Shown here one piece after another: positions 18,154 to 26,832 of a stretch of DNA of 64,000 bases. The stretch is from the NCBI RefSeq assembly GCF_013912375.1, contig NZ_JACETV010000003.1, positions 434,001-498,000 on the forward strand, written 5' to 3'. The notes under the pieces were generated by a model. The model ran no database searches and was not told the DNA's origin. It worked only from the letters and a program-made list of their open reading frames with translations. The translations under genes and the position numbers were made by a program. The stretch comes from Emticicia sp. BO119 (GTDB taxonomy: Bacteria; Bacteroidota; Bacteroidia; Cytophagales; Spirosomataceae). Position 1 is the stretch's first letter. The number at the start of each line of letters is the position of its first letter.

Positions 18154-18356
18154 AAAATATTATCAAAGTCGAACGGGCAAGGCTGAATTTAACACAGGCA
18201 GAATTAGCAGAAAAAGTGAAAGTAGCCCGACAAACCATTATTGCCATTGAAGCCGATAAGTTTGTGCCATCAACAGTGCTGGCTTTTAAAATTGCCAGAG
18301 TACTCAACTGTAAAGCTGATGATATTTTTGAACTGGAAGATAGTGACTGGTTGTGA
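18150..18356 (+). CDS. Small XRE-family transcriptional regulator
   Basis: This 68-residue protein is a single Cro/CI-type helix-turn-helix domain. It has NLTQAELAEKVKVARQTI for the two DNA-binding helices, followed by AIEADKFVPSTVLAFKIARV and CKADDIFELED. It belongs to the short group of YozG/Cro-like regulators that pair with a membrane protein. The start codon lies within the end of the upstream gene. It very likely represses its own operon through the palindrome at 17698-17721. Confidence 0.93.
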   Translation: MKNIIKVERARLNLTQAELAEKVKVARQTIIAIEADKFVPSTVLAFKIARVLNCKADDIFELEDSDWL

Positions 18357-18403
18357 TATATGATATATGTTCTGAAATGGGATTTTGTGAGGGTATTTCA
18401 GGC

Positions 18404-18615
18404 AAAAAAAATGGGAGTGTCTAAAAAGGTTTTTACGCCAAATAATATTTGGGAAAGACCCCATCCCAACCCTTCCCCAACAATGGGGAAGGGCTAAAAA
18501 GTCCCTCTCCCCACAGTTGGGGAGAGGGATTTAGGGTGTGGGCGGACGCCGCGCGGGTTGAGATTAGCCAAATAATATTTTGCGACTCTGGACTTTTTAG
18601 ACACCCCCATTTTTT
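18404..18615. mobile_element. Non-autonomous element with 24-bp terminal inverted repeats
   Basis: The left end AAAAAATGGGAGTGTCTAAA (continuing AAG, to 18428) is mirrored by CTTTTTAGACACCCCCATTT (18593 onward, continuing TTT). The two ends differ at one base in the 24-bp core. The interior has no open reading frame and contains a double-hairpin repeat flanked by 14-bp direct repeats. Without that repeat the element would be under 100 bp. The TGTCTAAAAAG-type end resembles insertion-sequence termini, so this could be a MITE or solo-end remnant. The family is not identified. Confidence 0.65.
18451..18566. repeat. Double-hairpin GC-rich repeat, copy 3, with flanking direct repeat
   Basis: The core at 18458-18541 (CCCATCCCAACCCTTCCCCA, then CCCTCTCCCCACAGTTGGGG) matches the copies at 3096 and 9365. 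It is bordered by GCCAAATAATATTT at 18437-18450 and again at 18567-18580, a 14-bp direct repeat that looks like a target-site duplication. A GC-rich block (GGCGGACGCCGCGCGGG, 18541-18557) at its right edge resembles the micro-inserts seen at 561 and 9429. Confidence 0.75.
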
Positions 18616-18708
18616 AACTTTTAAAACGTATGAAATATGACTACTGAAAGACTTTTACTTACCAGCCCGGATTCTGACCCAGTTTCGGTTGGTGATCAGG
18701 TCTCCGGC
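18609..18708. repeat. Duplicated fragment of the susD 3' end and its downstream flank
   Basis: Bases 18609-18650 repeat 19875-19916 with a single mismatch. Bases 18658-18708 repeat 19969-20020 with one G missing. The second block covers the last 17 codons and stop of the SusD gene on the minus strand. In the intact locus the two blocks are separated by about 50 bp; here by 7 bp. The copy is too short to be functional and begins inside the T-run of the susD terminator. It marks a past local duplication or rearrangement. Confidence 0.85.
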
Positions 18709-18861
18709 TCATTGGATTATATGGCATTGCGTTGTGAAACGAACCGACTATACAGAAAGTAGAAAAAAAATACTACTCTAAAGCTCTCAATACTGTACAA
18801 CTATGATTCAAATTCGTATATTGTAAGAGTAAATAAAGTGCAATGCTTAAAAAACTGACGC

Positions 18862-19362
18862 ATGAGTAAAGACCAGACAAAAGATCTTTTAAAGTTTTTA
18901 GAACCTTTTGGCGACGAAATAATAAATTTGGTTATGTGGCTTCGCGACTTTGCTTGGGATCTATGTCCTGAGGCAAATGAGCTAATTTATGACAATTACA
19001 ATGCCGTTGCCTTTGGTTGGTCTCCGACAGATAAGGTCGGACACATTATTTGTTCAATTGCTGTTGGAAGATCAAGCAAAAATGTTCATTTTGGTTTTTA
19101 TTGGGGGAACGAAATAGCAGACCCTGAAAAAATACTTTTGGGGCAAGGCAATCAGTATCGTTATGTTCTGGTAACTGACAGAGAGAAGTTTCCCAAAGCC
19201 TATATAGAAAAACTTGTAAACGAAGCATACGTAAACGCCCTTTCAAAAGTTAAAGACCAAAAACAAATTATACATGGATATACAATTGTCAAGTCGGTTT
19301 CTGACAAAAAAAGAGCCGATAAAACCAAGAAAGTAACAACGTCTAAAAAGAAAAAGAATTGA
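18862..19362 (+). CDS. DUF1801-like protein
   Basis: This is a 166-residue cytoplasmic protein with LRDFAWDLCPEANELIYDNY and NAVAFGWSPTDKVGHIICSI. This arrangement resembles DUF1801 (YdhG-like) proteins of the SCP-like fold; a lysine-rich tail (KRADKTKKVTTSKKKKN) follows. No enzymatic function is known for the family. It sits alone between repeat-rich stretches, bounded on both sides by copies of the susD 3' flank, so it may have entered this locus by insertion or rearrangement. Confidence 0.7.
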   Translation: MSKDQTKDLLKFLEPFGDEIINLVMWLRDFAWDLCPEANELIYDNYNAVAFGWSPTDKVGHIICSIAVGRSSKNVHFGFYWGNEIADPEKILLGQGNQYRYVLVTDREKFPKAYIEKLVNEAYVNALSKVKDQKQIIHGYTIVKSVSDKKRADKTKKVTTSKKKKN

Positions 19363-19847
19363 CCTTATCAAATGGCAAATGCCTGACACCAACAAAAGTA
19401 TTTGAGTCCATTTTAATCCAGTTAACTTATATCTGCGTATTTTCTTAATAAAAATGGCTTGTAGGAGAAGCCAAATATAAACCGGATGTAATCAACCGAA
19501 TATTTTATAAGGTATCTATTCATGAAATATAGTTTAAAATCCCGAAGCACCAATGCTTTAGCTGGAAGACGTTCGCTCCACTCAGTCAGGAATGCTTCGG
19601 CCGACGATTAAAAGGAGCAAAATTATTACATTTTGTATATAAGCGCAGTCGAGGGTTCTTCCCTTCCAATTATCTGATTGAAATAACAAAACAAGCGGAG
19701 AGTACAATTTATCAAGTGCCTGTGGCTTCAGCTTCGCTCAGCCACCAGTAAAATGGGAGCAACTTTTTTAATGTGATAAGGATACAAATATTGGTATCTG
19801 AATACAACTAAATGTACGTACCTCCAACTATCTATCCGACTCACCTC
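19363..19847. other. Long non-coding gap with short inverted repeats
   Basis: No convincing gene is visible. CCGAAGCA at 19542-19549 pairs with TGCTTCGG at 19593-19600, enclosing GCTGGAAGACGTTCGCTCCA. A second GC-rich patch with GTGCCTGTGGCTTCAGCTTC lies near 19717-19736. The rest is AT-rich. It could contain remnants of inserted repeats. Confidence 0.4.
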
Positions 19848-19881
19848 AAAAAAATAATCCTGATAATCAGGATTATTTTTT
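19848..19881 (-). terminator. Rho-independent terminator of the susCD operon
   Basis: The perfect hairpin AATAATCCTGA / TCAGGATTATT with a TAA loop is flanked by A-run and T-run. It is symmetrical and so can work on both strands. It lies 89 bp beyond the susD stop on the minus strand and may also close the DUF1801-like gene on the plus strand. Confidence 0.85.
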
Positions 19882-19969
19882 AACTTTTAAAACGTATGAA
19901 ATCTGACTACTGAAAGGTTCTTTAGGCCCGCCGTACTCAGGATCAGGTACAGGCGAGCCGCATGGGTTC

Positions 19970-21739
19970 TTACCAGCCCGGATTCTGACCCAGTTTCGGG
20001 TTGGTGATCAGGTCTCCGGCCGGAATCGGATATAAATAATTTTTATCAAGAAATTTTCTTGGAATGTTGTTCAGCCAGGTTAGTTCTCCTGAGTCGCCGT
20101 TAGATAATAACTGAGGGTTTGTTTTACCTGCTACGGTTGGAGCAACTTCTACATACGTTACACCAGCTACCCTGTTGGCAGGCAAGGTTTTATAGAAGGC
20201 TACATCAAGGATACCGTCTTCGTTCAGGTCCATAGGTGTATTCAGTTCCGGCACATACATACCGTTCCACTCCATCTGCATCAGTTCGCCTCTTTTCCAT
20301 CTTACGATATCGTCAAAGCGGAAACCCTCTAAACATAACTCAATTCCTCTTTCACGGCGCACCTCAAGGAGCGTAGGATCAGAGATATTAGGGAAGTATT
20401 TTTCTTGCAGATAAGGATCCGGTATTGTTGGTTTTGCATTGAGCCCGCCTGTAATACCTGCTCTTTTTCTCAAGGCCCCGATAGTGGCTGCCCAGTCGGC
20501 ATCGGTCAAAGTACCTAATTCAGCTTTGGCTTCGGCATAGGCCAGAAGTACTTCTGCATAACGGAAAATACTCACCGAGTTGATGTTCAAATCGCGGGTA
20601 TCATAATATACATCATCCAAAGCCCATTTGATGGGCATATAGCCTGTATAAGTATAGGAGAATACCGGAGGAGCCGGCACAAGCGAACCTGCGCTGATTC
20701 TCTTGTAATCGCCAGAGCGAATGGTCTGTTGCAGTCTTTTATCGCGGCCTTTTACCTCATCTTTAAACAACATGGTTTTGTAGCCGGGGTTGTTGGTAAA
20801 CGGTGTGCCATCGATATTGAGATAGGTATTGATAAATGTGCGGATAAAATTGGCTTTATCGCCGTAGGTACCGCTTGTCCAATACCAGTTGGCGTCGTTC
20901 AGGGTGTTGAGTGCCAGATCGCACACGGCTGAAAGCATTACTTCTGTTGCCATTGGGGCAGGATTGATAAACACCTGACGATACGATTTATCTACGCCGG
21001 CACCATCATATAATTTATAACCACCCTTATCCATTACCTCTTTAGCGGCGGTGGCAGCCTGATTAAGCAGGTTAGCTGCCGAGCCTGTTAAGCCTAAACT
21101 GTTATGGTATTTTCTGAATGTGCCTTCATGCAGGGCTACTCTGGCCTTGAAAGCATAGGCCACATATTTTGTTACCAGACTACGTGTACCCTCGCTGGTA
21201 GCTGTAATATTCTGGCTGGCGTAGTCGAGGTCGGCTAATACAGAGTCCATTACCATCACACGAGAATCACGGCCTTTGTACAGCAGATCAGTATCGGTTA
21301 CGTCTAAAGGCTTGCCTATCCAGGGTACATCGCCAAATCTTTTTACTTTATCAAAATAAAACCAGGCTCTGAAAAACTTGGCAATACCGATATAGTTTTT
21401 TCTGACTGTCAGCGGTACTTTGGGGTCGGTACAGTTGGCAATAAAATAATTGATGTTACGTAAATCAGACCAGCTCCAGCCTGTGCTTACCTGTGGGCTA
21501 TAGTTACCTTCAGTAATAAATGGCGGGGTGTCTTTGCGCGCCAGATAATCTGACATCGCATCGGCTCTATGCAGGTTTCTGCCATTAAACATTGTATAAA
21601 AAGAGTTGGTATAGAGAATCAGGCCGCTTTCGTTTGAGAAAATCGGGCCTTTTGAAGTGGTGGCTTCTGGTAATTCTTCTAAATCGCAACTGGTAATCAG
21701 AACCGCAAAAAACAGGAAATAAATATATTTAAGTTTCAT
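19970..21739 (-). CDS. SusD/RagB-family nutrient-binding lipoprotein
   Basis: This is a 589-residue surface lipoprotein with lipobox LITSC (Cys18). It has the N-terminal SusD segment (LILYTNSFYTMFNGRNL), the TPR-like helices with NYFIANCTDPKVPL and FFRAWFYFDKVKRFGDVPW, and the conserved C-terminal region LLEVRRERGIELCLEGFRFDDIVRWKRGE (positions about 457-485). The end NPKLGQNPGW is typical. It caps the TonB-dependent channel encoded 20 bp upstream and captures its substrate, usually a glycan, peptide or other oligomer. No glycoside hydrolase is adjacent, so the substrate is unknown. A fragment of its 3' end is duplicated at 18658-18708. Confidence 0.97.
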   Translation of the reverse strand: MKLKYIYFLFFAVLITSCDLEELPEATTSKGPIFSNESGLILYTNSFYTMFNGRNLHRADAMSDYLARKDTPPFITEGNYSPQVSTGWSWSDLRNINYFIANCTDPKVPLTVRKNYIGIAKFFRAWFYFDKVKRFGDVPWIGKPLDVTDTDLLYKGRDSRVMVMDSVLADLDYASQNITATSEGTRSLVTKYVAYAFKARVALHEGTFRKYHNSLGLTGSAANLLNQAATAAKEVMDKGGYKLYDGAGVDKSYRQVFINPAPMATEVMLSAVCDLALNTLNDANWYWTSGTYGDKANFIRTFINTYLNIDGTPFTNNPGYKTMLFKDEVKGRDKRLQQTIRSGDYKRISAGSLVPAPPVFSYTYTGYMPIKWALDDVYYDTRDLNINSVSIFRYAEVLLAYAEAKAELGTLTDADWAATIGALRKRAGITGGLNAKPTIPDPYLQEKYFPNISDPTLLEVRRERGIELCLEGFRFDDIVRWKRGELMQMEWNGMYVPELNTPMDLNEDGILDVAFYKTLPANRVAGVTYVEVAPTVAGKTNPQLLSNGDSGELTWLNNIPRKFLDKNYLYPIPAGDLITNPKLGQNPGW

Positions 21740-21759
21740 AATGTATTCAGATTAAGAAT

Positions 21760-24700
21760 TTAGAATGTAATAGATAAACCAACTGTTACGCTTTTCATCA
21801 ATGGATAATTGTACCCATCTCCTGAGTTACCTCCAGGGTTAAAGACCTGGTCGGAAGCGACCGCATTTTCTACATCTATATCTCTGGTAATTTTATGTAA
21901 TGGCGAGAGTGTGAAGAGATTCTCTGCCGAAACAAATACTCTTGCTGCCGATGCACCGATTTTCGACATGGTGGTGCGTGGCAAGTTATAGCCAACCTGA
22001 ATGTTTTTCATACGCATATAGGCTACATTCTGCAGGTATCGGGTCTGAGGTGCCGACAAAGTACCGTTGGCATTACTTGCTATACGTGATACGTATCGAG
22101 GGAAGTAGGCATCGGGGTTTTCTTCTGTCCAGATATTACCTAACTGGCTTTTCGGAACTCCACCATAAGGGCGGTTATATTGCCCCCAGAAAAGGCTCGC
22201 TTCGCGGCTTGGGTACCAATCCTGCTTGCCAACTCCCTGAAAGAATGCCGAGAAGAAGAAGTTGTTCCAGTCGGCACCTAACATTATGCCGTAGGTATAT
22301 CTTGGTGTCGAGTTCCCGATGATAGACATATCACCCGGATTCGACACACGGCTTGTTCCGGGGGTAATTTCTTTGTCGCCGTTCAGGTCTTTGAATTTAA
22401 TGTCACCCGGAAACCACAAGCCACTTGAAGCTGTTCTGAACAGATTCTGGCTGGCACTGTTTTTCACATCTTCTGCCGATTTGAAGAAGCCGTCGGTAGT
22501 ATAGCCCCATATTTCGCCTACTGTCTGCCCTTCGTAATAATCGCTTAATTGTTTTTCAGGGTTGTTGTATTTGGTAATAGTTGCCGAGTAATCTGCCAGT
22601 GTGAGTCTTACGTCATAATTGAATGGCTTGGCTCCTACCGTAAACTTATCTCTGTATGAGAGCATCATTTCCCATCCTTTGGTTCGAAGGTCAGCATAGT
22701 TACCTTTAGGAGCAGTTGCACCGAATACGGCAGGGAGTGTCAGACCCACGGTAAACATATCGGTTGTGGTTCTGATGTAGGCATCACCCACAAAATTCAG
22801 GCGGTTACCTAACATGGAGAGGTCTAACCCGATGTTTTTGGTGGTGGCGGTTTCCCAGGTTAATCCTTCAGGCAATACGCTTGGATTTCTGGTAATCTGT
22901 GGTCTTTGTCCGCCAAGAATCACCGAAGACTGCGAAATGCTGAATTGCTCGAGGTAAGCATAAGAACCGATATTACCATTACCTAATGAGCCGTAAGATG
23001 CCCTGATTTTCAGGTCTGAGATAATGTTTTCGGGTATTTTCCAGAATGATTCCCGTGAAAGTCTCCAACCTACCGAAAGCGACGGGAAGAAGGCATACCG
23101 TTGGTTGGCAGGGAATTTTGAAGAGCCATCGTAGCGGGCGTTTACCTCAAAAAGATAACGGTCTTTGAACGAGTAGTTCAGTCTTGAGAAACCTCCCATG
23201 ATTTTCCATCTCTCCCAACCACCTGAGGTAGTAATAGCCTGCCCGAGAGCAAGATTAATATCGTTGGCATCTTCAAATATCAAACCATTGCGTTGGGCTG
23301 TCAGGCGTTTGAAGGTCGACTGCTCGTAGTTATACCCAACCATGAATTTCAGATAGTGGTTATCTCTGAAGGTATTCTCATACTCGGTATAAAAGTTGGT
23401 AGTCATGTAGGTGGTTTCTCTGTACACATTGCTCAGATAATTGGTTGTTGTACCTACATAAGCTATTACCCCCGGTTTGATGCTGTACGGAATCGGCACT
23501 GCTTTGGTTCTGTCGTTGTTATCGGTGTTCTGAATGGTAAAATCACCTTTGATTCTGAACTTATCCTTGAAGAAATTGGTGGCAAATCCGGCAGTATTTC
23601 TGAACACTTTCTTGTTGTTATCGATGCCGTTTTTGCCATAGTAAAAATCGCCTACGGTATAGGCAGCAGAAGCTGTGAGGGTTCCGTCAGGATTCAGTAG
23701 CGGCGATAGTGGATGCCCTTCGTCGGCGATGTTCCGCCAGATACCACCGCCTTCACCTACGTTGAGCGGGTTGTGGTATTTCATATCAGAATATTGCGAC
23801 ATATTGGTGATTTTCAACCACGGATATAACTGAATAGAGCCTTTACCTGTAAAGTTGAACACGCTATAATCGTCAGAATTATAGCGAAACAGCCCATCTT
23901 GCCCGAAATAACGGCCTGTAAGCAGGAAACTGGCCTTATCGCTGCTGCCAGAAATACTCAGATTGTGCTCTTTCGAGTTTGTCATGTCTTTGTAAAGCAG
24001 GTCATAATAGGCAGTGTTGCCAATATAGACATATTCACCTGTCACGGGGTCAATTTCTACTTCATTGGTAATACCAGCTTCTTTTCTGCGTTTGATTTCG
24101 GCCAGATATGCCTGTGAGAATTTCAGGGTTTTGTTGGCATTTTGTGGAAAAGTACCTCCGAAATTCACAAAAGACTCGGCAAACATGGTTGCCCAGGTAT
24201 AGCCATCTGTTACGAGGTCAGGCTTGGCAATAGGCGATTTGAATGAATAGTTGGTTGAATAGGTAACGCTGGTTTTTCCGGCTGAGGGGTTTTTAGTGGT
24301 AATCAATACCACACCGAATACCCCTCTGGCACCATAGATAGAGGCCGAGGCAGCATCTTTCAGCAAAGTAATACTGGCAATATCGCTTGGGTTAAGCAGG
24401 CTGGGGTCTCCCTCTACGTTATCAATCAAAACAAGAGCATTGCCACCCTGCCCGATTGAGGTTGTACCCCGGATATTGAATGCCGGTGCCTGATTGGGTT
24501 TACCGTCGCCCATTCTTACGTTCAGATTAGGCATTACCCCTTGCAGGCCCTGATTGATGTTTGTTACCGGGCGATTATCAAATACATCGCCTGTTACCTG
24601 GTCAACGGCTCCGGTAAGGTTGGCTTTCTTCTGCGAACCATACCCTACTACTACTACTTCAGATAAGACCTTTGTATCTGTTTTCAATGCTACATCTATT

Positions 24701-25341
24701 ATGCTCTGGTTTCCTACTTCAATCTCCTGAGTAGTATAACCTACAAAAGAAAACACCAGTACAGCAGTACTGTTAGGTACATCTATCTTAAATTTTCCTT
24801 CGCCGTCGGTGCTTGTTCCCTTGTTGGTTCCCTTCAGGGTAACACTTACACCCGGAATACCGCTTCCTGATTCATCTTTCACCATTCCGGTTACGGTCTG
24901 GTCAATGGGTATAATGGCTATTTTTTCATCGTCTGCCGTTGCCGGACTGGTTTCGAGCCGAAAAGACGTTTTATCCGTGTTAGCCGGACTGAGGATAATC
25001 TGGCCGCCTATGATTTTATAAGAAATCTGCTGAGGTTTTAAAAGCACATCTAAAACCTCTGAAAGTTTCTTTTCGTTGATATTTACCGAAACTTTGCGAT
25101 CTACTTGTATCGCTTTGGAATTATATACAAACTTGGCTTCGGTTTGCTGCTCAATCTGGCTGAGTACCGTCCGAAGTTTCATATCTTCGACTTTTAACGA
25201 TACCGACTTATTGAGCATCTCCTGTGCCTTACTGTCAAAGGCGAAAGCCGCTCCCATAAAAAGAATGGCGATCGTAAGCTGTAAAAGAGAGATTTTCATA
25301 ATAGCCAGTAGGGTTTGACTAAATTGTTGAGGTTTTTTCAT
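21760..25341 (-). CDS. SusC/RagA TonB-dependent receptor with STN domain
   Basis: This 1193-residue outer-membrane receptor starts at ATG 25341 (MKKPQQFSQTLLAIM), giving a compact signal region; an in-frame ATG 45 bp further upstream is less likely. Domains in order are signal peptide to about 40, STN (secretin/TonB N-terminal, LRTVLSQIEQQTEAKFVYN), carboxypeptidase-regulatory-like beta-sandwich (VTGMVKDESGSGIPGVSVTL), plug (VVVGYGSQKKANLTGAV to DAASASIYGARG) and 22-stranded barrel. The STN domain signals to the FecR anti-sigma factor, which fits the FecR gene 257 bp upstream. Together with SusD it imports an unidentified oligomer. Confidence 0.96.
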   Translation of the reverse strand: MKKPQQFSQTLLAIMKISLLQLTIAILFMGAAFAFDSKAQEMLNKSVSLKVEDMKLRTVLSQIEQQTEAKFVYNSKAIQVDRKVSVNINEKKLSEVLDVLLKPQQISYKIIGGQIILSPANTDKTSFRLETSPATADDEKIAIIPIDQTVTGMVKDESGSGIPGVSVTLKGTNKGTSTDGEGKFKIDVPNSTAVLVFSFVGYTTQEIEVGNQSIIDVALKTDTKVLSEVVVVGYGSQKKANLTGAVDQVTGDVFDNRPVTNINQGLQGVMPNLNVRMGDGKPNQAPAFNIRGTTSIGQGGNALVLIDNVEGDPSLLNPSDIASITLLKDAASASIYGARGVFGVVLITTKNPSAGKTSVTYSTNYSFKSPIAKPDLVTDGYTWATMFAESFVNFGGTFPQNANKTLKFSQAYLAEIKRRKEAGITNEVEIDPVTGEYVYIGNTAYYDLLYKDMTNSKEHNLSISGSSDKASFLLTGRYFGQDGLFRYNSDDYSVFNFTGKGSIQLYPWLKITNMSQYSDMKYHNPLNVGEGGGIWRNIADEGHPLSPLLNPDGTLTASAAYTVGDFYYGKNGIDNNKKVFRNTAGFATNFFKDKFRIKGDFTIQNTDNNDRTKAVPIPYSIKPGVIAYVGTTTNYLSNVYRETTYMTTNFYTEYENTFRDNHYLKFMVGYNYEQSTFKRLTAQRNGLIFEDANDINLALGQAITTSGGWERWKIMGGFSRLNYSFKDRYLFEVNARYDGSSKFPANQRYAFFPSLSVGWRLSRESFWKIPENIISDLKIRASYGSLGNGNIGSYAYLEQFSISQSSVILGGQRPQITRNPSVLPEGLTWETATTKNIGLDLSMLGNRLNFVGDAYIRTTTDMFTVGLTLPAVFGATAPKGNYADLRTKGWEMMLSYRDKFTVGAKPFNYDVRLTLADYSATITKYNNPEKQLSDYYEGQTVGEIWGYTTDGFFKSAEDVKNSASQNLFRTASSGLWFPGDIKFKDLNGDKEITPGTSRVSNPGDMSIIGNSTPRYTYGIMLGADWNNFFFSAFFQGVGKQDWYPSREASLFWGQYNRPYGGVPKSQLGNIWTEENPDAYFPRYVSRIASNANGTLSAPQTRYLQNVAYMRMKNIQVGYNLPRTTMSKIGASAARVFVSAENLFTLSPLHKITRDIDVENAVASDQVFNPGGNSGDGYNYPLMKSVTVGLSITF

Positions 25342-25432
25342 ACTTTTGATTGTTTTGTTAAGTTTTCGAACGATTTGGCAAAACATGCCCTTCCGCTGAA
25401 TCGGCTCGCAACTGATCCGGAAGGTTTTTCAG

Positions 25433-25467
25433 AAAAGCCGGCAATGCTCGCAACATTGCTGGCTTTT
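25433..25467 (-). terminator. Hairpin terminator after fecR
   Basis: AAAGCCGGCAATG and CATTGCTGGCTTT form a stem with one mismatch around a CTCGCAA loop, followed on the minus strand by CTTTTCTG. A second stem CCTTCCG / CGGAAGG lies at 25388-25423, between it and the SusC start. Together they separate the fecR and susC transcripts, so susC probably has its own ECF-dependent promoter. Confidence 0.6.
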
Positions 25468-25598
25468 TGTTTCTGGGGGCAAAAATAGAGTTTGCAGAAA
25501 AGATCAGGTCATCATATTGGTTTATGTTTTGGTTAAGATTTAATAGATAATAGGTAATAAATTTAATTTTTGTTTCGTAGAGACGTATGCCATTTCTT

Positions 25599-26639
25599 TT
25601 ATTTACACCCCATCCCGCTCAACAGAATAGTTGTGCCCTTTACTTCGTAGGTTGCTCCTATAGCTGCACAGATAATGTCTAACTTGGTATAGAGGGTCTG
25701 GTGTGTAATATCGGCCGTCAGCAGGCAGTTATTAATGGCTTCGTTTTCGACCAATATATCAACCCCATATGCCTCACGAAGCTTGTTAAGTACTGCTAAT
25801 ACGGGGGTATCATCAAACTCAAAAAAGACTTTGGTATCCTGTATTTTCGGGGTCTGAATAACCGGATTTCTGACGATATTGGTTACAAAAAGGTTACTTT
25901 CGGCAAAAAATGTAACCTTATGGTTGGGTGTCAATACTACTCCGTTGGTCTGGTTATCTTTGCTGAGACTGCTGTTTTCTTTTTCGTAGACCGACACCCT
26001 GCCCGATACTACTTCTACTTCTATTTTTTTTATGCCATCAATACTTTTTACATAAAAGCTTGTACCTAATACTTTGGTGGTTACATTGCCGGTATAAACA
26101 AAAAAGGGCTTTGCCGGATTTTTCTGTACTTCAAAAAAGCCCTCGCCCTCTAAATACACTTCCCGACTCAGTTCGCCGAACTTCTCGGGGTAGTGTAATT
26201 TGCTTTGGGGCTGTAAGGTAACCTGGCTACCATCTTCCAGCGCAATTTTCATGGCTTTGCCAGTGCTGTTGGTGGTCTGCATCATACCTTCGAGCGAAGC
26301 AGGGGTATGCACTGCAACGGACGGTTCTATATTTCTTTTGAAGTAAAAGGCCAATACCACACCAAAAACAAGGAGAACTGAGGCGGCAATAGTTACCATT
26401 CTGTTCCGGTTATGGAATATACTGAATGTTCGTTGGACGTCTGTTGGCTGAAGCCATTCGCCTCTGGTATGCTTTCTTATTTTTTGCCATAGCTGTTCTT
26501 CCAGCTCTGCGGCGTTCCACTCGGCAGTGGGTGTTTCATCTAATAAGTCATACCATTGCTCTACTACCTTTTGTTCGGCAGCGGTGCATTGTCCGTTCAG
26601 GTATTTATTAAGTAGTAGTGCGAAAGATTGGCGGTTCAT
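25599..26639 (-). CDS. FecR-family anti-sigma factor
   Basis: This 346-residue protein starts at ATG 26639 (MNRQSFALLLNKYLNGQCTA); an upstream extension in the same frame is unlikely. The cytoplasmic N-terminal part (about 1-90) binds the ECF sigma factor. One transmembrane helix (VTIAASVLLVFGVVLAFYF) follows. The periplasmic FecR domain has KIALEDGSQVTLQPQSKLHY and YLEGEGFFEVQKNPAKPFFV, and a C-terminal STN-like domain (DTPVLAVLNKLREAYGVDI) completes it. It should receive the signal from the SusC STN domain and release the sigma factor at 27761-28339. Confidence 0.95.
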   Translation of the reverse strand: MNRQSFALLLNKYLNGQCTAAEQKVVEQWYDLLDETPTAEWNAAELEEQLWQKIRKHTRGEWLQPTDVQRTFSIFHNRNRMVTIAASVLLVFGVVLAFYFKRNIEPSVAVHTPASLEGMMQTTNSTGKAMKIALEDGSQVTLQPQSKLHYPEKFGELSREVYLEGEGFFEVQKNPAKPFFVYTGNVTTKVLGTSFYVKSIDGIKKIEVEVVSGRVSVYEKENSSLSKDNQTNGVVLTPNHKVTFFAESNLFVTNIVRNPVIQTPKIQDTKVFFEFDDTPVLAVLNKLREAYGVDILVENEAINNCLLTADITHQTLYTKLDIICAAIGATYEVKGTTILLSGMGCK

Positions 26640-26832
26640 GATTTTGGGGTGGTTTTGTGTATAAGTCAAACAAGTAGCAAGCCACCGCAAATAGTTTTAT
26701 TATTTCTTTGAAAATTTATATAAAAATGATGGATTTTATAAATTTTCTTTATATAGTGCAAAATTATTATTTTAGTGAGTTATCATAAATTTCAAATTGG
26801 TTAATTACATTTACAACACCTAATAAATCATT

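Noticed and set aside
18404-18615. Complete insertion sequence
   Set aside because: It is about 210 bp with inverted ends but no transposase frame on either strand, so only a non-autonomous element is supported.
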